A stretch of 64,000 bases of DNA from Gordonia tangerina (GCF_021556435.1 NZ_JAKGCU010000001.1:372001-436000); one strand, 5' to 3'; shown: positions 38,456 through 48,411, numbered from the stretch's first letter. Numbers and translations are program-made. Notes: generated by a model from the sequence alone, not told the origin.

Positions 38456-38656
38456 GTGGGTTCCCTTTCGGTACGGACGAGGTATATGAGACACAAGTGC
38501 TGGAATAACTCTAGTGGGCCGATGTGGACATAAGCCCACAAATACGCAGACTGCTCGTAACGGCTCCGTCACGGCGTTGCGATACGGCGATAGCGATCCT
38601 GACCAGGCGATTTAGTTCTGGCGGGGGCGTGGGGGTAAGCTATCGCAGGTTGCACA

Positions 38657-38730
<74 letters not shown>

Positions 38731-38751
38731 CGCTAGGTTGAGATAGCAGAA

Positions 38752-38786
38752 GAAGCCCTGACCAGGAGAGATCCGGTCAGGGCTTC
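38752..38786 (+). terminator. Terminator after tRNA-Pro
   Basis: A perfect 12-bp stem (GAAGCCCTGACC at 38752-38763 with 38775-38786), an 11-base loop and a CTCGTTTTCG tail. Confidence 0.88.
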
Positions 38787-38859
38787 CTCGTTTTCGATAC
38801 CAGTGAGGTGATCGTGCCGGCCAGCGGCACGTTCACCTCACTCGGCTCGGGGTGAGCCG

Positions 38860-39069
38860 TCAGGCATCCGCCGATGGATTGGCGTTGGTGCCGCCGTCGG
38901 ACACTTCGAAGTTCTTCCACTCGCCGTTGTCGAACACCTGCATGGCCACGCCCAGCTGGTCGTCGGGTGCCTCCACGGTCTTCAACCAGTCGTACGCGCC
39001 GGTCGCGTCGGAGAACTCCTTGGTGTCGATGACATCGCCGTCGGCATTGACCACTCGATACTGCGCCAT
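38860..39069 (-). CDS. Small conserved-looking protein, unknown
   Basis: A 69-residue acidic protein (MAQYRVVNADGDVIDTKEFS, later WLKTVEAPDDQLGVAMQVFD). AGGAG precedes the ATG at 9 bases. The alternating polar pattern suggests a small beta-rich fold. No signal or membrane segment. No family recognised. Confidence 0.65.
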   Translation of the reverse strand: MAQYRVVNADGDVIDTKEFSDATGAYDWLKTVEAPDDQLGVAMQVFDNGEWKNFEVSDGGTNANPSADA

Positions 39070-39165
39070 GCTCGTACTCCTATCGCTCTCGGGTGCTTCC
39101 CGTCGGCGCGATGCTCACAACGCGCCGCGTCCCGGCGGGTACCCGGGTGCGCGGACCCTCAACCA

Positions 39166-40194
39166 TCACGCCGGCACCATGTCCGGCGCCGGAGCCGGGG
39201 TGTATTTCTCGCGATGGATGTTGCGGCCGGGCATTCGGCGCCGTTTGCAGGCCTTCACCCCGGCATCGACCATGGCGGGCGGACCACACAGGTACGCCGA
39301 GTAGCCCCGCAGGGAGTCGAAGTCGGCGAGCACGACGTCGCCGACGTAGCCGTGCCGGCCGAACCCGTCGTCACGACTCAGGCACGGGGTGTAGCGCAGC
39401 CCCGGATGCCGTTCGGTCAGCGTCTCCCAGAACTCCACGTCGTAGAGGTCGGACCGATGACGGACGCCGTGATACAGATGGATCTCGCGTTCGGGGTCGA
39501 GTTCGAGTGCGTGACGTGCGATCGACTTGAGCGGTGCCAACCCGGTGCCACCGGCCAGCAGGATCATCGGCGCATCCGCCTCGGTGTCGTGCACGAAGTC
39601 GCCCCACGGGCCGCGCATCTCGATCCGGTGGCCCTGATCGAGCGAGTCGAAGATCCACCGATCGGTGGCCACACCGTCGGGTACCCGGCGGACATGGAAC
39701 TCCAGACGGTCGGCGCTGCTGGGGGGATTGGCCATCGAGTACTGACGGATATGACCGATGCCGGGCACGGTCACCTCGATGTACTGACCCGCCGAGAAGT
39801 CCAGTGGCTCATCGATGCCCACGGTGAGTTCGAGCGTGTCGTCGGCGATCTCGCGCACCTCGTGCACGACGCCGCTCAGGTCGCGCAGTGGATGGCCGGG
39901 CCCGGACCCGGCACCGCGCGGAACCTCGATCCGTGCATCCGATGTCGGCGACGATTGGCAGGCGAGGACGAATCCATCGGCCTGCTCGTCGGCGCCGAGC
40001 ACCGTTTCCGACACGGCCGGCTGCTCGACGTTGCCGGACAACACTTTCACCTTGCAGGTTCCGCACGTGCCCTGGTTGCACGAGTTCGGCAGGTAGACGC
40101 CGCTGCGCAGGAACGCGTCCAGCAGGCGCTGTCCGGGAGCGCATGCCACGCTCCGCGGATCCGGGCCGGTCACCTCGACGGTGTGTGACGACAT
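39166..40194 (-). CDS. gcoB: Cytochrome P450 reductase, [2Fe-2S]-FAD-NADH type (GcoB)
   Basis: A 342-residue three-domain reductase that passes electrons from NADH through FAD and a [2Fe-2S] centre to the P450 GcoA. The N-terminal plant-type ferredoxin domain has its cluster Cys at residues 39, 44, 47 and 79 (SCNQGTCGTC ... LACQ). The FAD domain shows RQYSMANP, the NADH domain ILLAGGTGLAPLKSI and the closing YLCGPPAMVDAGVKA. The ending RRMPGRNIHREKYTPA closely resembles GcoB of Amycolatopsis. The ATG at 40194 has GGGAGG seven bases before it, inside the P450 gene; the P450 stop lies 2 bp upstream. Confidence 0.9.
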   Translation of the reverse strand: MSSHTVEVTGPDPRSVACAPGQRLLDAFLRSGVYLPNSCNQGTCGTCKVKVLSGNVEQPAVSETVLGADEQADGFVLACQSSPTSDARIEVPRGAGSGPGHPLRDLSGVVHEVREIADDTLELTVGIDEPLDFSAGQYIEVTVPGIGHIRQYSMANPPSSADRLEFHVRRVPDGVATDRWIFDSLDQGHRIEMRGPWGDFVHDTEADAPMILLAGGTGLAPLKSIARHALELDPEREIHLYHGVRHRSDLYDVEFWETLTERHPGLRYTPCLSRDDGFGRHGYVGDVVLADFDSLRGYSAYLCGPPAMVDAGVKACKRRRMPGRNIHREKYTPAPAPDMVPA

Positions 40195-40196
40195 CG

Positions 40197-41408
40197 TCAC
40201 ACCTCCCACGTCGTGTGCAACGACGTCGGACCACGAAATCCCCATCCCCAGAACTCCACGTCGCCGGCGGTGTCGCGTTCGAGATTCGGGATCGAGTCGA
40301 ACAGTTCCTCCAGGCCGATCCGGCACACGTGATTGGCGAAATAGATACCGGCGCAGGCATGATTGCCGGCGCCGAACGCCAGGTGGGGTAGCGGTGGTCG
40401 GGACAGGTCGTAGTCCGATGGTGCCTCGTACACCGAATGGTCGTGATTGGCCGAACCGTAGGACATCAGTACCACCGAGCCGGCCGGCAGCGCGACGCCC
40501 GCGACCTCGACGTCGGCGGTGCTGATCCGGGCGGTCGCCGACCAGATCGGCGACGTCCACCGCATTCCCTCGGAGATCGCCCGCGGGATCAGTCCCGGTT
40601 CGTCGACCACCTGTTCCATCTGATCGGGCCGGGTGAACAGGCCGACCAGGGTCGACGCCATCGCGTGGCCGGGTTCCTGCATCGCACCGAGCAGATAGAC
40701 GAACAGGGTGGGGTAGATGTAGTCACGCTCGCGGGTCTGCCCCTCGGGCATACCGTCGTGCAGCCAATGGCTGATGGCGCTGTCGTCGGGGTTCTCGATC
40801 CAGTTGTCGATCAGCGGGTCGACGATGGCCCGGATCTCCGCTTTCGCCTCGTCACCCTCGCGGAAACCGTCCGGGTTGGTGAACTCCCCGTTCTCGTCGA
40901 CGCCGGCGTTGGTGAATGACCGCGACAGCTTGTGGAACCACTCGCGCAGCTTGTCCGAACTCACCGACTGCAGACCGAGCAGATCGCCGAGTGCCCGCAC
41001 CGACACCGGCTCGCAGTACTGCGCGACGAGTTCGGCGCTGCCCTCGTCCTCGAACGTCTCGAGATAGCGGCGTGCGATCGGTCGCACCAGGTCGTCGATC
41101 CATCGGTCCACCTCCTGCGGCTGCAGCGCCGGGTCGACCATCGAGCGGAGATCCTTGTGGATTTCGCCGTTGACCCCGATCACCGCCGGGTGGCCGAAGG
41201 TGCGCCCGCCGGCCTTGGTGATGATCGCCTCGAAGTCGCCTCTGGTGGCGATCTCCCGGCAGATCTCCGCGGTGCTCGCCACGTAGGAACCCAGAACCGG
41301 GACGTAGGCCAGCGGCGCCTCGCTGCGCAGCCGTTCGTAGACGGGGTAGGGATTGCGCTCCAGTTCGGTCATGGTGATGTCGTCGAGCCAGGACACGGTT
41401 GCGGTCAT
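40197..41408 (-). CDS. gcoA: Guaiacol O-demethylase, cytochrome P450 (GcoA, CYP255 type)
   Basis: A 403-residue P450 resembling GcoA, which O-demethylates guaiacol to catechol and formaldehyde, a step in lignin aromatic breakdown. The haem ligand Cys is in [18 protein letters not shown] (about residue 354), the ExxR in EGMRW, and the I-helix reads [15 protein letters not shown]: the usual acid-alcohol pair is QEPG, as in GcoA. Recognition of the match, including the SHWLHDGMP and [12 protein letters not shown] segments, is from memory of that sequence. The gene is followed by gcoB and is divergent from an AraC regulator. Confidence 0.9.
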   Translation of the reverse strand: MTATVSWLDDITMTELERNPYPVYERLRSEAPLAYVPVLGSYVASTAEICREIATRGDFEAIITKAGGRTFGHPAVIGVNGEIHKDLRSMVDPALQPQEVDRWIDDLVRPIARRYLETFEDEGSAELVAQYCEPVSVRALGDLLGLQSVSSDKLREWFHKLSRSFTNAGVDENGEFTNPDGFREGDEAKAEIRAIVDPLIDNWIENPDDSAISHWLHDGMPEGQTRERDYIYPTLFVYLLGAMQEPGHAMASTLVGLFTRPDQMEQVVDEPGLIPRAISEGMRWTSPIWSATARISTADVEVAGVALPAGSVVLMSYGSANHDHSVYEAPSDYDLSRPPLPHLAFGAGNHACAGIYFANHVCRIGLEELFDSIPNLERDTAGDVEFWGWGFRGPTSLHTTWEV

Positions 41409-41574
41409 CAGCTTCTCCTCGTCGAAGGTCGGCCCGGGGGCCAGGTGTCGACAGACGCTATGCGCAGGTGTGGCGATTGATCGATACCGTTCACGCGGCC
41501 CCGAGACGGATCGCGCGATCAAGTTGTGATGTGCATCGCATATCAGGGGTTCCATGCGGTAGAACACAAAGACC

Positions 41575-42540
41575 ATGTCCACATCCGAGCAGCCCGTGGG
41601 AACCCGGGATTGGGATACAGCGCACCGGGCGGTCGCCGGTGTTTATTTCCCGCACGAACTCCGTGCGTTGGACGAACGCGACGAGGTCGACCTGACCTTG
41701 CGCACGGTCGAACTCGGGGGCGTCACCATCGGTCGACTCACCTGGGGTGCCGCGGTCTCGATCGAATGCGACTATCCCGGTGCCTACGAGGTCAATGTGC
41801 CCATTTCGGGGCGGCTGCACTCGCGGGGGCACCACGACGAATTGGTCTCCGCGCCAGGTCAGGGCACCATCTTCACCGCGGACCAGCCGTCGTTGATCAC
41901 TCGGTGGACCGCGGACTGTCAGGTGCTCGGCGTGAAGTTCGACGCCGAGCACCTCGAACGCGAGGCCGATCGGATTCGCGTGGCACCGATCCGTCGGCGC
42001 CTGTCGCTGCCGCCCCAGATCGACGTCTCCACCGACGCCGGCGCCTCGTGGCTGTCGCTGGTGACCGCGTTGTCGGCGCAGGCCCGCGAGCCGGTCGACC
42101 TCTTGGCCAACCCGCTGGTCGGCCCTCAACTGGCCAGCGCGGTGACCACTGCTTTCCTGCTGGCGGTGACCCCGGACTCCGCCGACCCCGACCACCAGAT
42201 GCGACCGGGCATGGTGAAACGGGTGCTCGACGCGTTGCACGACGACCCGGGACGGCCCTGGACGTTGGCGGAGATGGCGGCGATCGGCGGAACCAGCGTG
42301 CGTCGGTTGCAGGAGGCGTTCGCACAATTCGTGGAGAGCTCGCCGACGAGGGCGCTCACCGACATTCGGCTCGATCGCGCACACGCCGACCTGGAGCGCG
42401 CCGAGGGCACCGTCGCCGACGCCGCCGCGCGCTGGGGGTTCAGCAGCCCGAGCCGTTTCGCCGCTGCCTACCGCCGCAGATACGGCGCGAGTCCCGCGCA
42501 GACGTTGCGAGGTCTGCGCGGGACTCGGCAGCCGGATTGA
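41575..42540 (+). CDS. gcoR: AraC-family regulator of the gco genes
   Basis: A 321-residue AraC regulator with an N-terminal AraC-binding-like beta-barrel domain (residues about 15-200: [35 protein letters not shown]) and a C-terminal double HTH (about 215-312: [20 protein letters not shown] and [22 protein letters not shown]). It faces gcoA-gcoB across 166 bp, the same arrangement as gcoR in Amycolatopsis, and is the likely guaiacol-responsive activator. It ends 1 bp from the convergent DUF7144 gene. Confidence 0.85.
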   Translation: MSTSEQPVGTRDWDTAHRAVAGVYFPHELRALDERDEVDLTLRTVELGGVTIGRLTWGAAVSIECDYPGAYEVNVPISGRLHSRGHHDELVSAPGQGTIFTADQPSLITRWTADCQVLGVKFDAEHLEREADRIRVAPIRRRLSLPPQIDVSTDAGASWLSLVTALSAQAREPVDLLANPLVGPQLASAVTTAFLLAVTPDSADPDHQMRPGMVKRVLDALHDDPGRPWTLAEMAAIGGTSVRRLQEAFAQFVESSPTRALTDIRLDRAHADLERAEGTVADAAARWGFSSPSRFAAAYRRRYGASPAQTLRGLRGTRQPD

Positions 42541-42541
42541 G

Positions 42542-42943
42542 TCAGACGGTCCGCCAGGTGGCCACGGCCCATATGATGACCAGGTCGATCGCGATCACCA
42601 GGATCGACCACCACGGAAAGTACGGCAGCCACAGGAAATTGATGATGATCGACAATGACGCGATGCAAATCGCGCCCACCCGCGCCCAGGCGGCGCCGGT
42701 GAACATCCCGATCGCGATCGCGATCGCGATGATGGACAGCACGATGTGGATCCAGCCCCAGGCCGTCAGGTTCAGCTGGTAGACGTACTCGGGTCCGACG
42801 ACGAACAGGTCGTCTTTGGCGACCGCCGAGATGCCCTGCAGCAGTTCGAGGATGCCGCCGACGAGCAAGAGGATGGCCGCGCCGATGACGCCGACGGCCG
42901 CGAATCCCTGTTGGACTCGATGATCGGAGTGTTGAGTGGTCAT
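42542..42943 (-). CDS. DUF7144 family membrane protein, copy 2
   Basis: A 133-residue paralogue of the protein at 38039-38455, with the same signatures (LLQGISAVAKDDLFVVGPEY, AWGWIHIVLSIIAI, LVIIWAVATW) and four helices. The two copies flank tRNA-Pro, a small gene and the gco cluster. GAAAGCGAA precedes the ATG. Function unknown. Confidence 0.85.
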   Translation of the reverse strand: MTTQHSDHRVQQGFAAVGVIGAAILLLVGGILELLQGISAVAKDDLFVVGPEYVYQLNLTAWGWIHIVLSIIAIAIAIGMFTGAAWARVGAICIASLSIIINFLWLPYFPWWSILVIAIDLVIIWAVATWRTV

Positions 42944-43073
42944 GACGGTTCGCTTTCTCTCGATGGGTCGGGAGTGATGTCAGGTGACCTCATCGTGATC
43001 GTGGTCGCGACGGTGTGTGGTCCGCATCATCCGTTGTGGGTGATTGCGTGAAAGGTGAACGAGGGCGAGTCTT

Positions 43074-43088
43074 TCGTTCTGCGAACGA
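43074..43088. promoter_or_regulatory. Palindrome before the deazaflavin-dependent reductase gene
   Basis: TCGTTCTGCGAACGA is a perfect 6-3-6 inverted repeat 14 bp before the gene start, and a further GAACGA half-site lies at 43057-43062. It looks like a repressor site; no regulator gene is adjacent. Confidence 0.5.
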
Positions 43089-43102
43089 GATTGGGGTACA
43101 TC

Positions 43103-43546
43103 ATGAGTCTTTCTGCTCGACTGCTGCACACCCGCTGGGTGGTGCGTGCGCCCATCGTCGTGTTCCGGGCACATCTGGGCTTCGTGTTCGGCGGTCGGAT
43201 GTTGTTGCTCGAACATGTCGGCCGTAGCTCCGGCGAGCCGCGCTATGTGGTGCTCGAAGCGGTGGAGCGTCCGAGTCCGGATCGAGTGGTCATCGCATCG
43301 GGCTTCGGCAGGACATCACAGTGGTTCAAGAACCTGCAGGCAGAACCGAACTGTCGCGTCTCCATCGGTCGGCGCCACCGCGTTCGGACCGTGGCGCGGG
43401 TGGTCGATGCTGCCGAAAGGGCCGAGATCGTCGCCCGTTATCGGCGTGATCACCCGAAGGCGTACGCCAAATTGTCCGGCGTCATCGAGGAATCGATCGG
43501 TAAGACCATCGATAAGGTGCCCTACGTCGAGCTGACGATGAGCTGA
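43103..43546 (+). CDS. Deazaflavin (F420)-dependent nitroreductase-family protein
   Basis: A 147-residue protein of the Ddn/deazaflavin-dependent family, which uses reduced F420 on quinones or other acceptors. Family features: LLLEHVGRSSGEPRYVVLEA (about residues 30-55), VIASGFGRTSQWFKNLQAEP (about 65-87), and RVSIGRRHRVRTVARV. Start at 43103 follows GGGG at seven bases; a start 16 codons upstream is possible. A convergent HAD gene ends 1 bp away. Confidence 0.85.
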   Translation: MSLSARLLHTRWVVRAPIVVFRAHLGFVFGGRMLLLEHVGRSSGEPRYVVLEAVERPSPDRVVIASGFGRTSQWFKNLQAEPNCRVSIGRRHRVRTVARVVDAAERAEIVARYRRDHPKAYAKLSGVIEESIGKTIDKVPYVELTMS

Positions 43547-43547
43547 C

Positions 43548-44252
43548 TCAGCAACCGAGTTGGTCGGCCAGGTCGCACAAATCAGTGGCGTGTACGTCGT
43601 TGTCGGCGGAACCGGTGTCGTCCTTCTCCTCGCCGCCCCACTCCAGTGGCCGTTCGACGAAGGCGGTGCGCAGGCCGAAAGATCGGGCCGCATCCAGATC
43701 ACCTTGGTGCGTGGCGACCATCATCACCTCGGCCGGCTCCACTTCGAACAATGCGGCAAGGCCGCAGTAGGTTTCCCGTGCCGGCTTGTAGTGACCCCAC
43801 AGATCCGAACCGCCCACGAAGTCCCAGTCGAATCCGTTGTGTCTGGCCATGTCGGTCAGCAGCGCGACGGTGCCATTGCTCAGGGCGCAGACGACGAAGC
43901 GTCCCTTGAGCCGGCGGATCCCCGGCGCCGCATCGGGCCAACCGGGGATGGTGCGCCAGGCGCGCACCAGCGATGTCGACGCGGCTTCGGTGAGGGCGAC
44001 GCCGAACTGGTCGGCCACCTCGTGCAGCGTCTCGGTTTGCAAGTCGTCGAGCCGTCGCCAGCCGATTTCGCCGGATTCCACCCGAGCCAGGATGGGGCCG
44101 TAGCGACGGCGCCACTCCCGCGCGAATGCACCCGCGTCGAGGCCGGGGATCGTCGCCCGGACCGCGCCGGAGATGCCGGTGAACCAATCGGTGACGGTGC
44201 CGAAGGTGTCGAAGGCCAGGACCCGGACGCCGTCCACCGGGGACCGGGTCAC
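43548..44252 (-). CDS. Haloacid dehalogenase type II (HAD superfamily)
   Basis: A 234-residue hydrolase of the (S)-2-haloacid dehalogenase type, cleaving C-Cl bonds or acting on small phosphates. The nucleophile is Asp15 in AFDTFGTVTDW; motif II is CALSNGT, the Lys sits in GHYKPARETY, and the acidic motif is in MVATHQGDLDAARSFGLRTA followed by VERPLEWG, very typical of type II dehalogenases. The start GTG at 44252 overlaps the stop of the upstream metallophosphoesterase gene (GTGA). A GTG at 44237 is also possible. Confidence 0.85.
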   Translation of the reverse strand: MTRSPVDGVRVLAFDTFGTVTDWFTGISGAVRATIPGLDAGAFAREWRRRYGPILARVESGEIGWRRLDDLQTETLHEVADQFGVALTEAASTSLVRAWRTIPGWPDAAPGIRRLKGRFVVCALSNGTVALLTDMARHNGFDWDFVGGSDLWGHYKPARETYCGLAALFEVEPAEVMMVATHQGDLDAARSFGLRTAFVERPLEWGGEEKDDTGSADNDVHATDLCDLADQLGC

Positions 44253-45226
44253 GTGGGTTCGGAGGCCAGCTGCGGCAGCGAATGATCCTCGGCGAACGCG
44301 GCGTCGCCGTGCGAGACCGGGGTGAGCGTCAACAGGCTCGCCTCTGGCCGGCAGCAGAACCGCGCAGGTGCATATGGCGACGTTCCGAGACCAGCACTGA
44401 CGTGCAGTTTCATCGACGTACCCCAGTTGGAGACACCCTTGACGCGGGAGCGATCCAGCTCGCAATTGGTGACCAGGGCCCCGACGAACGGCAGGCACAG
44501 CTGACCGCCGTGCGTGTGACCGGCCATGACCAGGTCGTAACCGTCGGCGGCGAACCGGTCCAACACGCGCGGTTCGGGAGAGTGGGTCAACCCCAGCCGC
44601 AGATGCGCCAGCGGGTTGGGACGGCCGGCGACGGTCTCGTAGCGGTCGCGTTCGATGTGCGGGTCGTCGACGCCGGCCGCCACCACGCGCACCCCGCCGA
44701 CCTCGAGTTCGCGGACCGTGTGCGTGGCGTCGAGCCAGCCGCGCTCGGTGAACGCCGCACGCAGATCCTGCCAGGGCAGCGGCTGGCCGAACGACCGGGT
44801 GTGGTCGGTCTTGAAGTATTGGAACGGGTTCTTGGGCTTCGGACCGAAGTAGTCGTTGGAGCCGAACACGAACAGCCCGGGCCGCGACAGCAGGCCACCG
44901 AGCGACTGGATCACCGACGGCACCGCCTGCGGATGGGCGAGGTTGTCGCCGGTGTTGATCACCAGGTCCGGCTCCAGCGCCTCCAGCTCGGACACCCACG
45001 CCTGCTTGAGGCGCTGGTTGGGCATCATGTGCAGGTCGCTGATGTGCAGGACGCGCAGCGGCGCGGCGCCCGGCTCCAGCACGGCGAGCGTGTTGTGCCG
45101 CAACGTGAATGCGTTGCGCTCGATCACCGTCGAATAGAAGAGACCCGCAGCCGCCAGACCGGCCAGACCCCCGAGTGTCGGGGCAGCCGCGACGCGGCGG
45201 GTGAGGGCGTTGTCGAGGTGAGCCAT
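44249..45226 (-). CDS. Metallophosphoesterase (Rv3683-like)
   Basis: A 325-residue membrane-associated calcineurin-type phosphoesterase, with a short N-terminal hydrophobic segment (LGGLAGLAAAGLFYSTV). Motifs: HISDLHM (DxH), NTGDNLA (GDN), GSNDYFG (GNxD-like), LTHSPEP and the closing MAGHTHGGQLCLPF. It follows ponA2 in the same place as Rv3683 follows Rv3682 in M. tuberculosis, and its end overlaps the HAD gene by 4 bp. Related enzymes act on nucleotides or phospholipids; the substrate is unknown. Confidence 0.9.
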   Translation of the reverse strand: MAHLDNALTRRVAAAPTLGGLAGLAAAGLFYSTVIERNAFTLRHNTLAVLEPGAAPLRVLHISDLHMMPNQRLKQAWVSELEALEPDLVINTGDNLAHPQAVPSVIQSLGGLLSRPGLFVFGSNDYFGPKPKNPFQYFKTDHTRSFGQPLPWQDLRAAFTERGWLDATHTVRELEVGGVRVVAAGVDDPHIERDRYETVAGRPNPLAHLRLGLTHSPEPRVLDRFAADGYDLVMAGHTHGGQLCLPFVGALVTNCELDRSRVKGVSNWGTSMKLHVSAGLGTSPYAPARFCCRPEASLLTLTPVSHGDAAFAEDHSLPQLASEPT

Positions 45227-45286
45227 TCACCCAGGATACGCAGATCCGGGTGTGGCCCGCCGCCGGGTTTTGTCCCTACCCGCCGG

Positions 45287-47827
45287 TCAGCCCGGGAGTT
45301 GGATCACCACCGGGCCCACACCGGGTACCTCCACCGTCGTCTCCGTCGGTCCCTGGCCGTCGTCGTCGCGTCGCCCGTTGCTCACATAGATGGTCACCAC
45401 ACTGCCGGGCATCGCCGAGTCCGACGGCGCGGTGAACACCACCGTGCCCTGCGGCCGGTTGCTGTCCACATCGAGCTGGTTGACCTTGAAGCCGGCGGAC
45501 TGCAGCCGGGAGGTCGCCGCACTGGCGGTGAGTCCGCTGACCTTCGGGATGCGGCCGCGATCGCTGCCGCGCATGTACCGAGGATCGGTCGGTGGCAGTT
45601 TGACCGGCCCGAACTTGGTGGCCACCGGCTTGATGGCCTGATACCAGGTGCGGGCGGGCTCCATGCCGCCGTACAGGTTGCCGTCGTAGCACTGGCGCAA
45701 CGGGCTGCTGCAGATACCGGTCGGGTTCGGGCCGTCGTTGTAGACGTAGGCCGAGCCGGCGATGTTGTTGGTGAAGCCGATGAACGCCGAGGAGCGATGG
45801 GCCTCGGTGGTGCCGGTCTTGCCCGACATCGGCAACGTCCAGCCCTGCGAACCGGCCGCCGCGGCTGCTGTACCACCGGCGCGATCGTCGTGGCTCATCG
45901 CATTGGCCAGCGTGTTCGCCAAGCCTTCTTCGACTACTTGTTCGCAGGAAGGAGCGGTGAACGGGATCGCGGTGAGCGCTGGCTCCCCCTCCGGGGTCAT
46001 CACCGGATTGCCGTATGCGTCGCGCTTGATCCGGCTGATCGATGCGATCGGGTTCGGCGGGCACCAGGTGCCGCCGGAGGCGAGGGTGGCCGCGACGTTG
46101 GACAGTTCCAGCCCGTTGATCGGCAGCGGGCCGAGCGTGAACGAACCGAAGTTCCCGTCCTTGACGTACTGCGCCATGCTCTTGTCGCCGTAGCCCGACG
46201 AGCCCGGGACCGTGTACGAGCGCAGGCCCAGCCGCACCGCCATGTCGACTGCCGGCTTCACTCCGACTTCCTGCAGCAGCTTCACAAAAGCCGTGTTCGG
46301 CGATTGCGCCAGCGCCTGGGTCACCGACAACGAGGCGGGATAGCGGCCGTCGTTGCGGACGCAATAGGACTCCTCCGGGCAACCGGGGGTGTCGCTGTTA
46401 CCCATGCCCTCCACCGCGACGAAGCTCGGCACCGGGATGTTCGACGCGACGCCGAGGCCCTTCTCCATGGCGGCGGCGGTGGTGAAGATCTTGAACACCG
46501 AACCGGCGCCGTCGCCGACCATCGAGAACGGCTGTGGCTGCACGGTCTGGCCTCGCTTGAGGTTGAGACCGTAGTCGCGACTCGACGCCATCGCGAGGAT
46601 GTCGTGGGTCTCCTTACCCGGCCGGATCGCGCTCATCACGTCGGCGACACCGTCGGCGTCAGGGGAGGCCTGCGCCCGCACCGCACGCACGGTGGACCGC
46701 TGCACCTGCGGGTCCAGGGTGGTGCGGATGATGTAACCGCCGCGCATCACCGAGTCGCGAGACATGCCGTTTTCGGCGAGGAACTGCAGCGCGTAGTCGC
46801 AGAAGAACCCGTTGGCGTCGGCCGCGATGCAGCCCTGCATGGGGGTGCGCGGGCTGGGTAGTACCCCGAGGGGAGCCGCCTTGGCCGCCACGAGTTCGTC
46901 CCGGCGATTGGGGAAGTTCTCGATCATCGTGTCGATGACAGTGTTGCGGCGATTGGTCGCCGCCTCCGGGTTGGTGTAGGGATCGAGCGCCGAACTCGAC
47001 TGCACCATGCCGGCCAGCAGTGCCGACTGCGGGACGTCGAGGTCCTTGGCGTGCTTGCCGAAGTAGGTCTGTGCCGCGGCCTCGATGCCGTAGGAGTTGT
47101 TGCCGAAGGGCACCACGTTCAGATACCGCGTGACGATCTGCTTCTTGGCCTCCTGCTTGGCGGCGGCATCGTCGAGCCCTTTGTCGCGTTTGGCCTGATC
47201 GATGAGCGACTGCTCCATCGTCAACGCCATCCGGACCTCCCGCAGTTTGCGGGCCGGGGTGGTCTCGATGGCGGCCTGGCGGTCGGCTTCGGTGCGCGCG
47301 AGGACCAGCAGCTGATAGTTCTTGATGTACTGCTGGTCCAGTGTGGAGGCGCCTTGCTGCACCTCGCCCGACGACGAGTTCTTCAGCGCCGCCCGGATCG
47401 TGCCCTTCCAGTCGACGCCGTCGTGTTCGAGGAATCGTCGGTCCTCGATCGAGATGATCGCGCGGATCATGTCCGGCGAGATGTCGTTGTACCCGACCTG
47501 ATAGCGGTACTGGTCGTACAGCAGGGCGATGGGGTTGCCGGCCGAATCGGTCATCGTGGTGACCTCCGGCAGGGTGCCGTTGAGCAACTCGGAGGACACA
47601 TTCTCGACGGCGGCGGCCGCACGGTTGGACATGACGCCCAGTCCGCTGGCCACGGGATACAACAATCCGGCCACCAGGACACCGGCCAACAGGCAGGCGC
47701 CGGCCAGTGACCACAGCTTCTTCGACTTCGGCACACGCACAGGATACGTGCGATGTGCGCGAAGCCGGCTGAGCGCGCGCCACCAAAAGGTCGCGAGCCG
47801 GTCACGACCGAGCCTCATCGCACACAT
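45287..47827 (-). CDS. ponA2: Bifunctional class A penicillin-binding protein with PASTA domain (PonA2 type)
   Basis: An 846-residue peptidoglycan glycosyltransferase/transpeptidase. Membrane helix about 40-62. The glycosyltransferase domain (about 90-260) has its catalytic Glu at 128 (IEDRRFLEHDG) and the QGASTLDQQ motif. The transpeptidase has Ser443/Lys446 (GSVFK), SPN at 509-511 and KTG at 670-672. A single PASTA domain (about 755-815) precedes a Pro-rich end. The architecture and neighbours match Rv3682 ponA2, which helps survival in stationary and acid conditions. The first ATG at 47827 is provisional; the next is 9 bases inside. Confidence 0.93.
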   Translation of the reverse strand: MCAMRLGRDRLATFWWRALSRLRAHRTYPVRVPKSKKLWSLAGACLLAGVLVAGLLYPVASGLGVMSNRAAAAVENVSSELLNGTLPEVTTMTDSAGNPIALLYDQYRYQVGYNDISPDMIRAIISIEDRRFLEHDGVDWKGTIRAALKNSSSGEVQQGASTLDQQYIKNYQLLVLARTEADRQAAIETTPARKLREVRMALTMEQSLIDQAKRDKGLDDAAAKQEAKKQIVTRYLNVVPFGNNSYGIEAAAQTYFGKHAKDLDVPQSALLAGMVQSSSALDPYTNPEAATNRRNTVIDTMIENFPNRRDELVAAKAAPLGVLPSPRTPMQGCIAADANGFFCDYALQFLAENGMSRDSVMRGGYIIRTTLDPQVQRSTVRAVRAQASPDADGVADVMSAIRPGKETHDILAMASSRDYGLNLKRGQTVQPQPFSMVGDGAGSVFKIFTTAAAMEKGLGVASNIPVPSFVAVEGMGNSDTPGCPEESYCVRNDGRYPASLSVTQALAQSPNTAFVKLLQEVGVKPAVDMAVRLGLRSYTVPGSSGYGDKSMAQYVKDGNFGSFTLGPLPINGLELSNVAATLASGGTWCPPNPIASISRIKRDAYGNPVMTPEGEPALTAIPFTAPSCEQVVEEGLANTLANAMSHDDRAGGTAAAAAGSQGWTLPMSGKTGTTEAHRSSAFIGFTNNIAGSAYVYNDGPNPTGICSSPLRQCYDGNLYGGMEPARTWYQAIKPVATKFGPVKLPPTDPRYMRGSDRGRIPKVSGLTASAATSRLQSAGFKVNQLDVDSNRPQGTVVFTAPSDSAMPGSVVTIYVSNGRRDDDGQGPTETTVEVPGVGPVVIQLPG

Positions 47828-48096
47828 TGCTTGTGACCTGCGCAGATCGTCCCGGTTTGCACGATGGTGCCATTTTCTTTGCCCCAGGGCTTGCGTCGTG
47901 ATGCACAGATCCTTAAATTGAGTGCAGAATGTGACTCACTTAACAGTCGCCCTGAAGTTGTGAACCGCAACCAGCGTTTCGGTTAACGACGAGTGGATCG
48001 GGTGGACCGGGTGAGGGCATTCGGGTCAGGACCGTCGGGCGGCGCAGCAGCGCCGAAAGGGTCCGACGAGACGCAACGACAGACAGGGGTCGGCGG

Positions 48097-48411
48097 ATGG
48101 CGATAGCGGCAGTTTCCACCGGAGATGACGCTCGATTGATGTGGGTGTCACAAGCGCGATGCCGGGGAGGGAACCCCGATGACCTGTTCGTCCGCGGCGC
48201 GGCCCAGCGTAAGGCCGCCACGATCTGCCGGCATTGCCCGGTCCAGCTCGAGTGCGGCGCGGACGCTCTCGACAACCGGGTAGAGTTCGGTGTGTGGGGC
48301 GGCATGACCGAGCGTCAGCGGCGGGCGTTGCTCCGGCAGCACCCGGAGGTCACCTCGTGGGCGCAGTTCTTCGAGGCTCAGCGACGGAGGCACCGCGCCG
48401 ACGCGGTGTGA
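48097..48411 (+). CDS. whiB4: WhiB-family iron-sulfur regulator (WhiB4-like)
   Basis: A 104-residue Wbl protein. The four [4Fe-4S] Cys are residues 22, 44, 47 and 53 (ARCRGG ... ICRHCPVQLEC), with the following GVWGGMTERQRRAL turn and basic C-terminus. The stretch ELFVRGAAQRKAA-like (DDLFVRGAAQRKAATICRHC) and location between ponA2 and the Get3-like ATPase genes match M. tuberculosis whiB4, a redox sensor condensing DNA and controlling antioxidant genes. It is divergent from ponA2 across a 269-bp gap. Confidence 0.93.
   Translation: MAIAAVSTGDDARLMWVSQARCRGGNPDDLFVRGAAQRKAATICRHCPVQLECGADALDNRVEFGVWGGMTERQRRALLRQHPEVTSWAQFFEAQRRRHRADAV

Noticed and set aside
38523..38540. TGTGG-N8-CCACA upstream of the first DUF7144 gene as a Crp/GlxR site
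   Set aside because: The half-sites carry G/C in place of A/T at the key position and the spacer is 8 rather than 6 bases.
43548..45230. A 560-codon extension of the dehalogenase frame through the metallophosphoesterase gene
   Set aside because: The upstream part is out of frame with the metallophosphoesterase and contains no HAD sequence. The GTG overlapping the upstream stop is the natural start.
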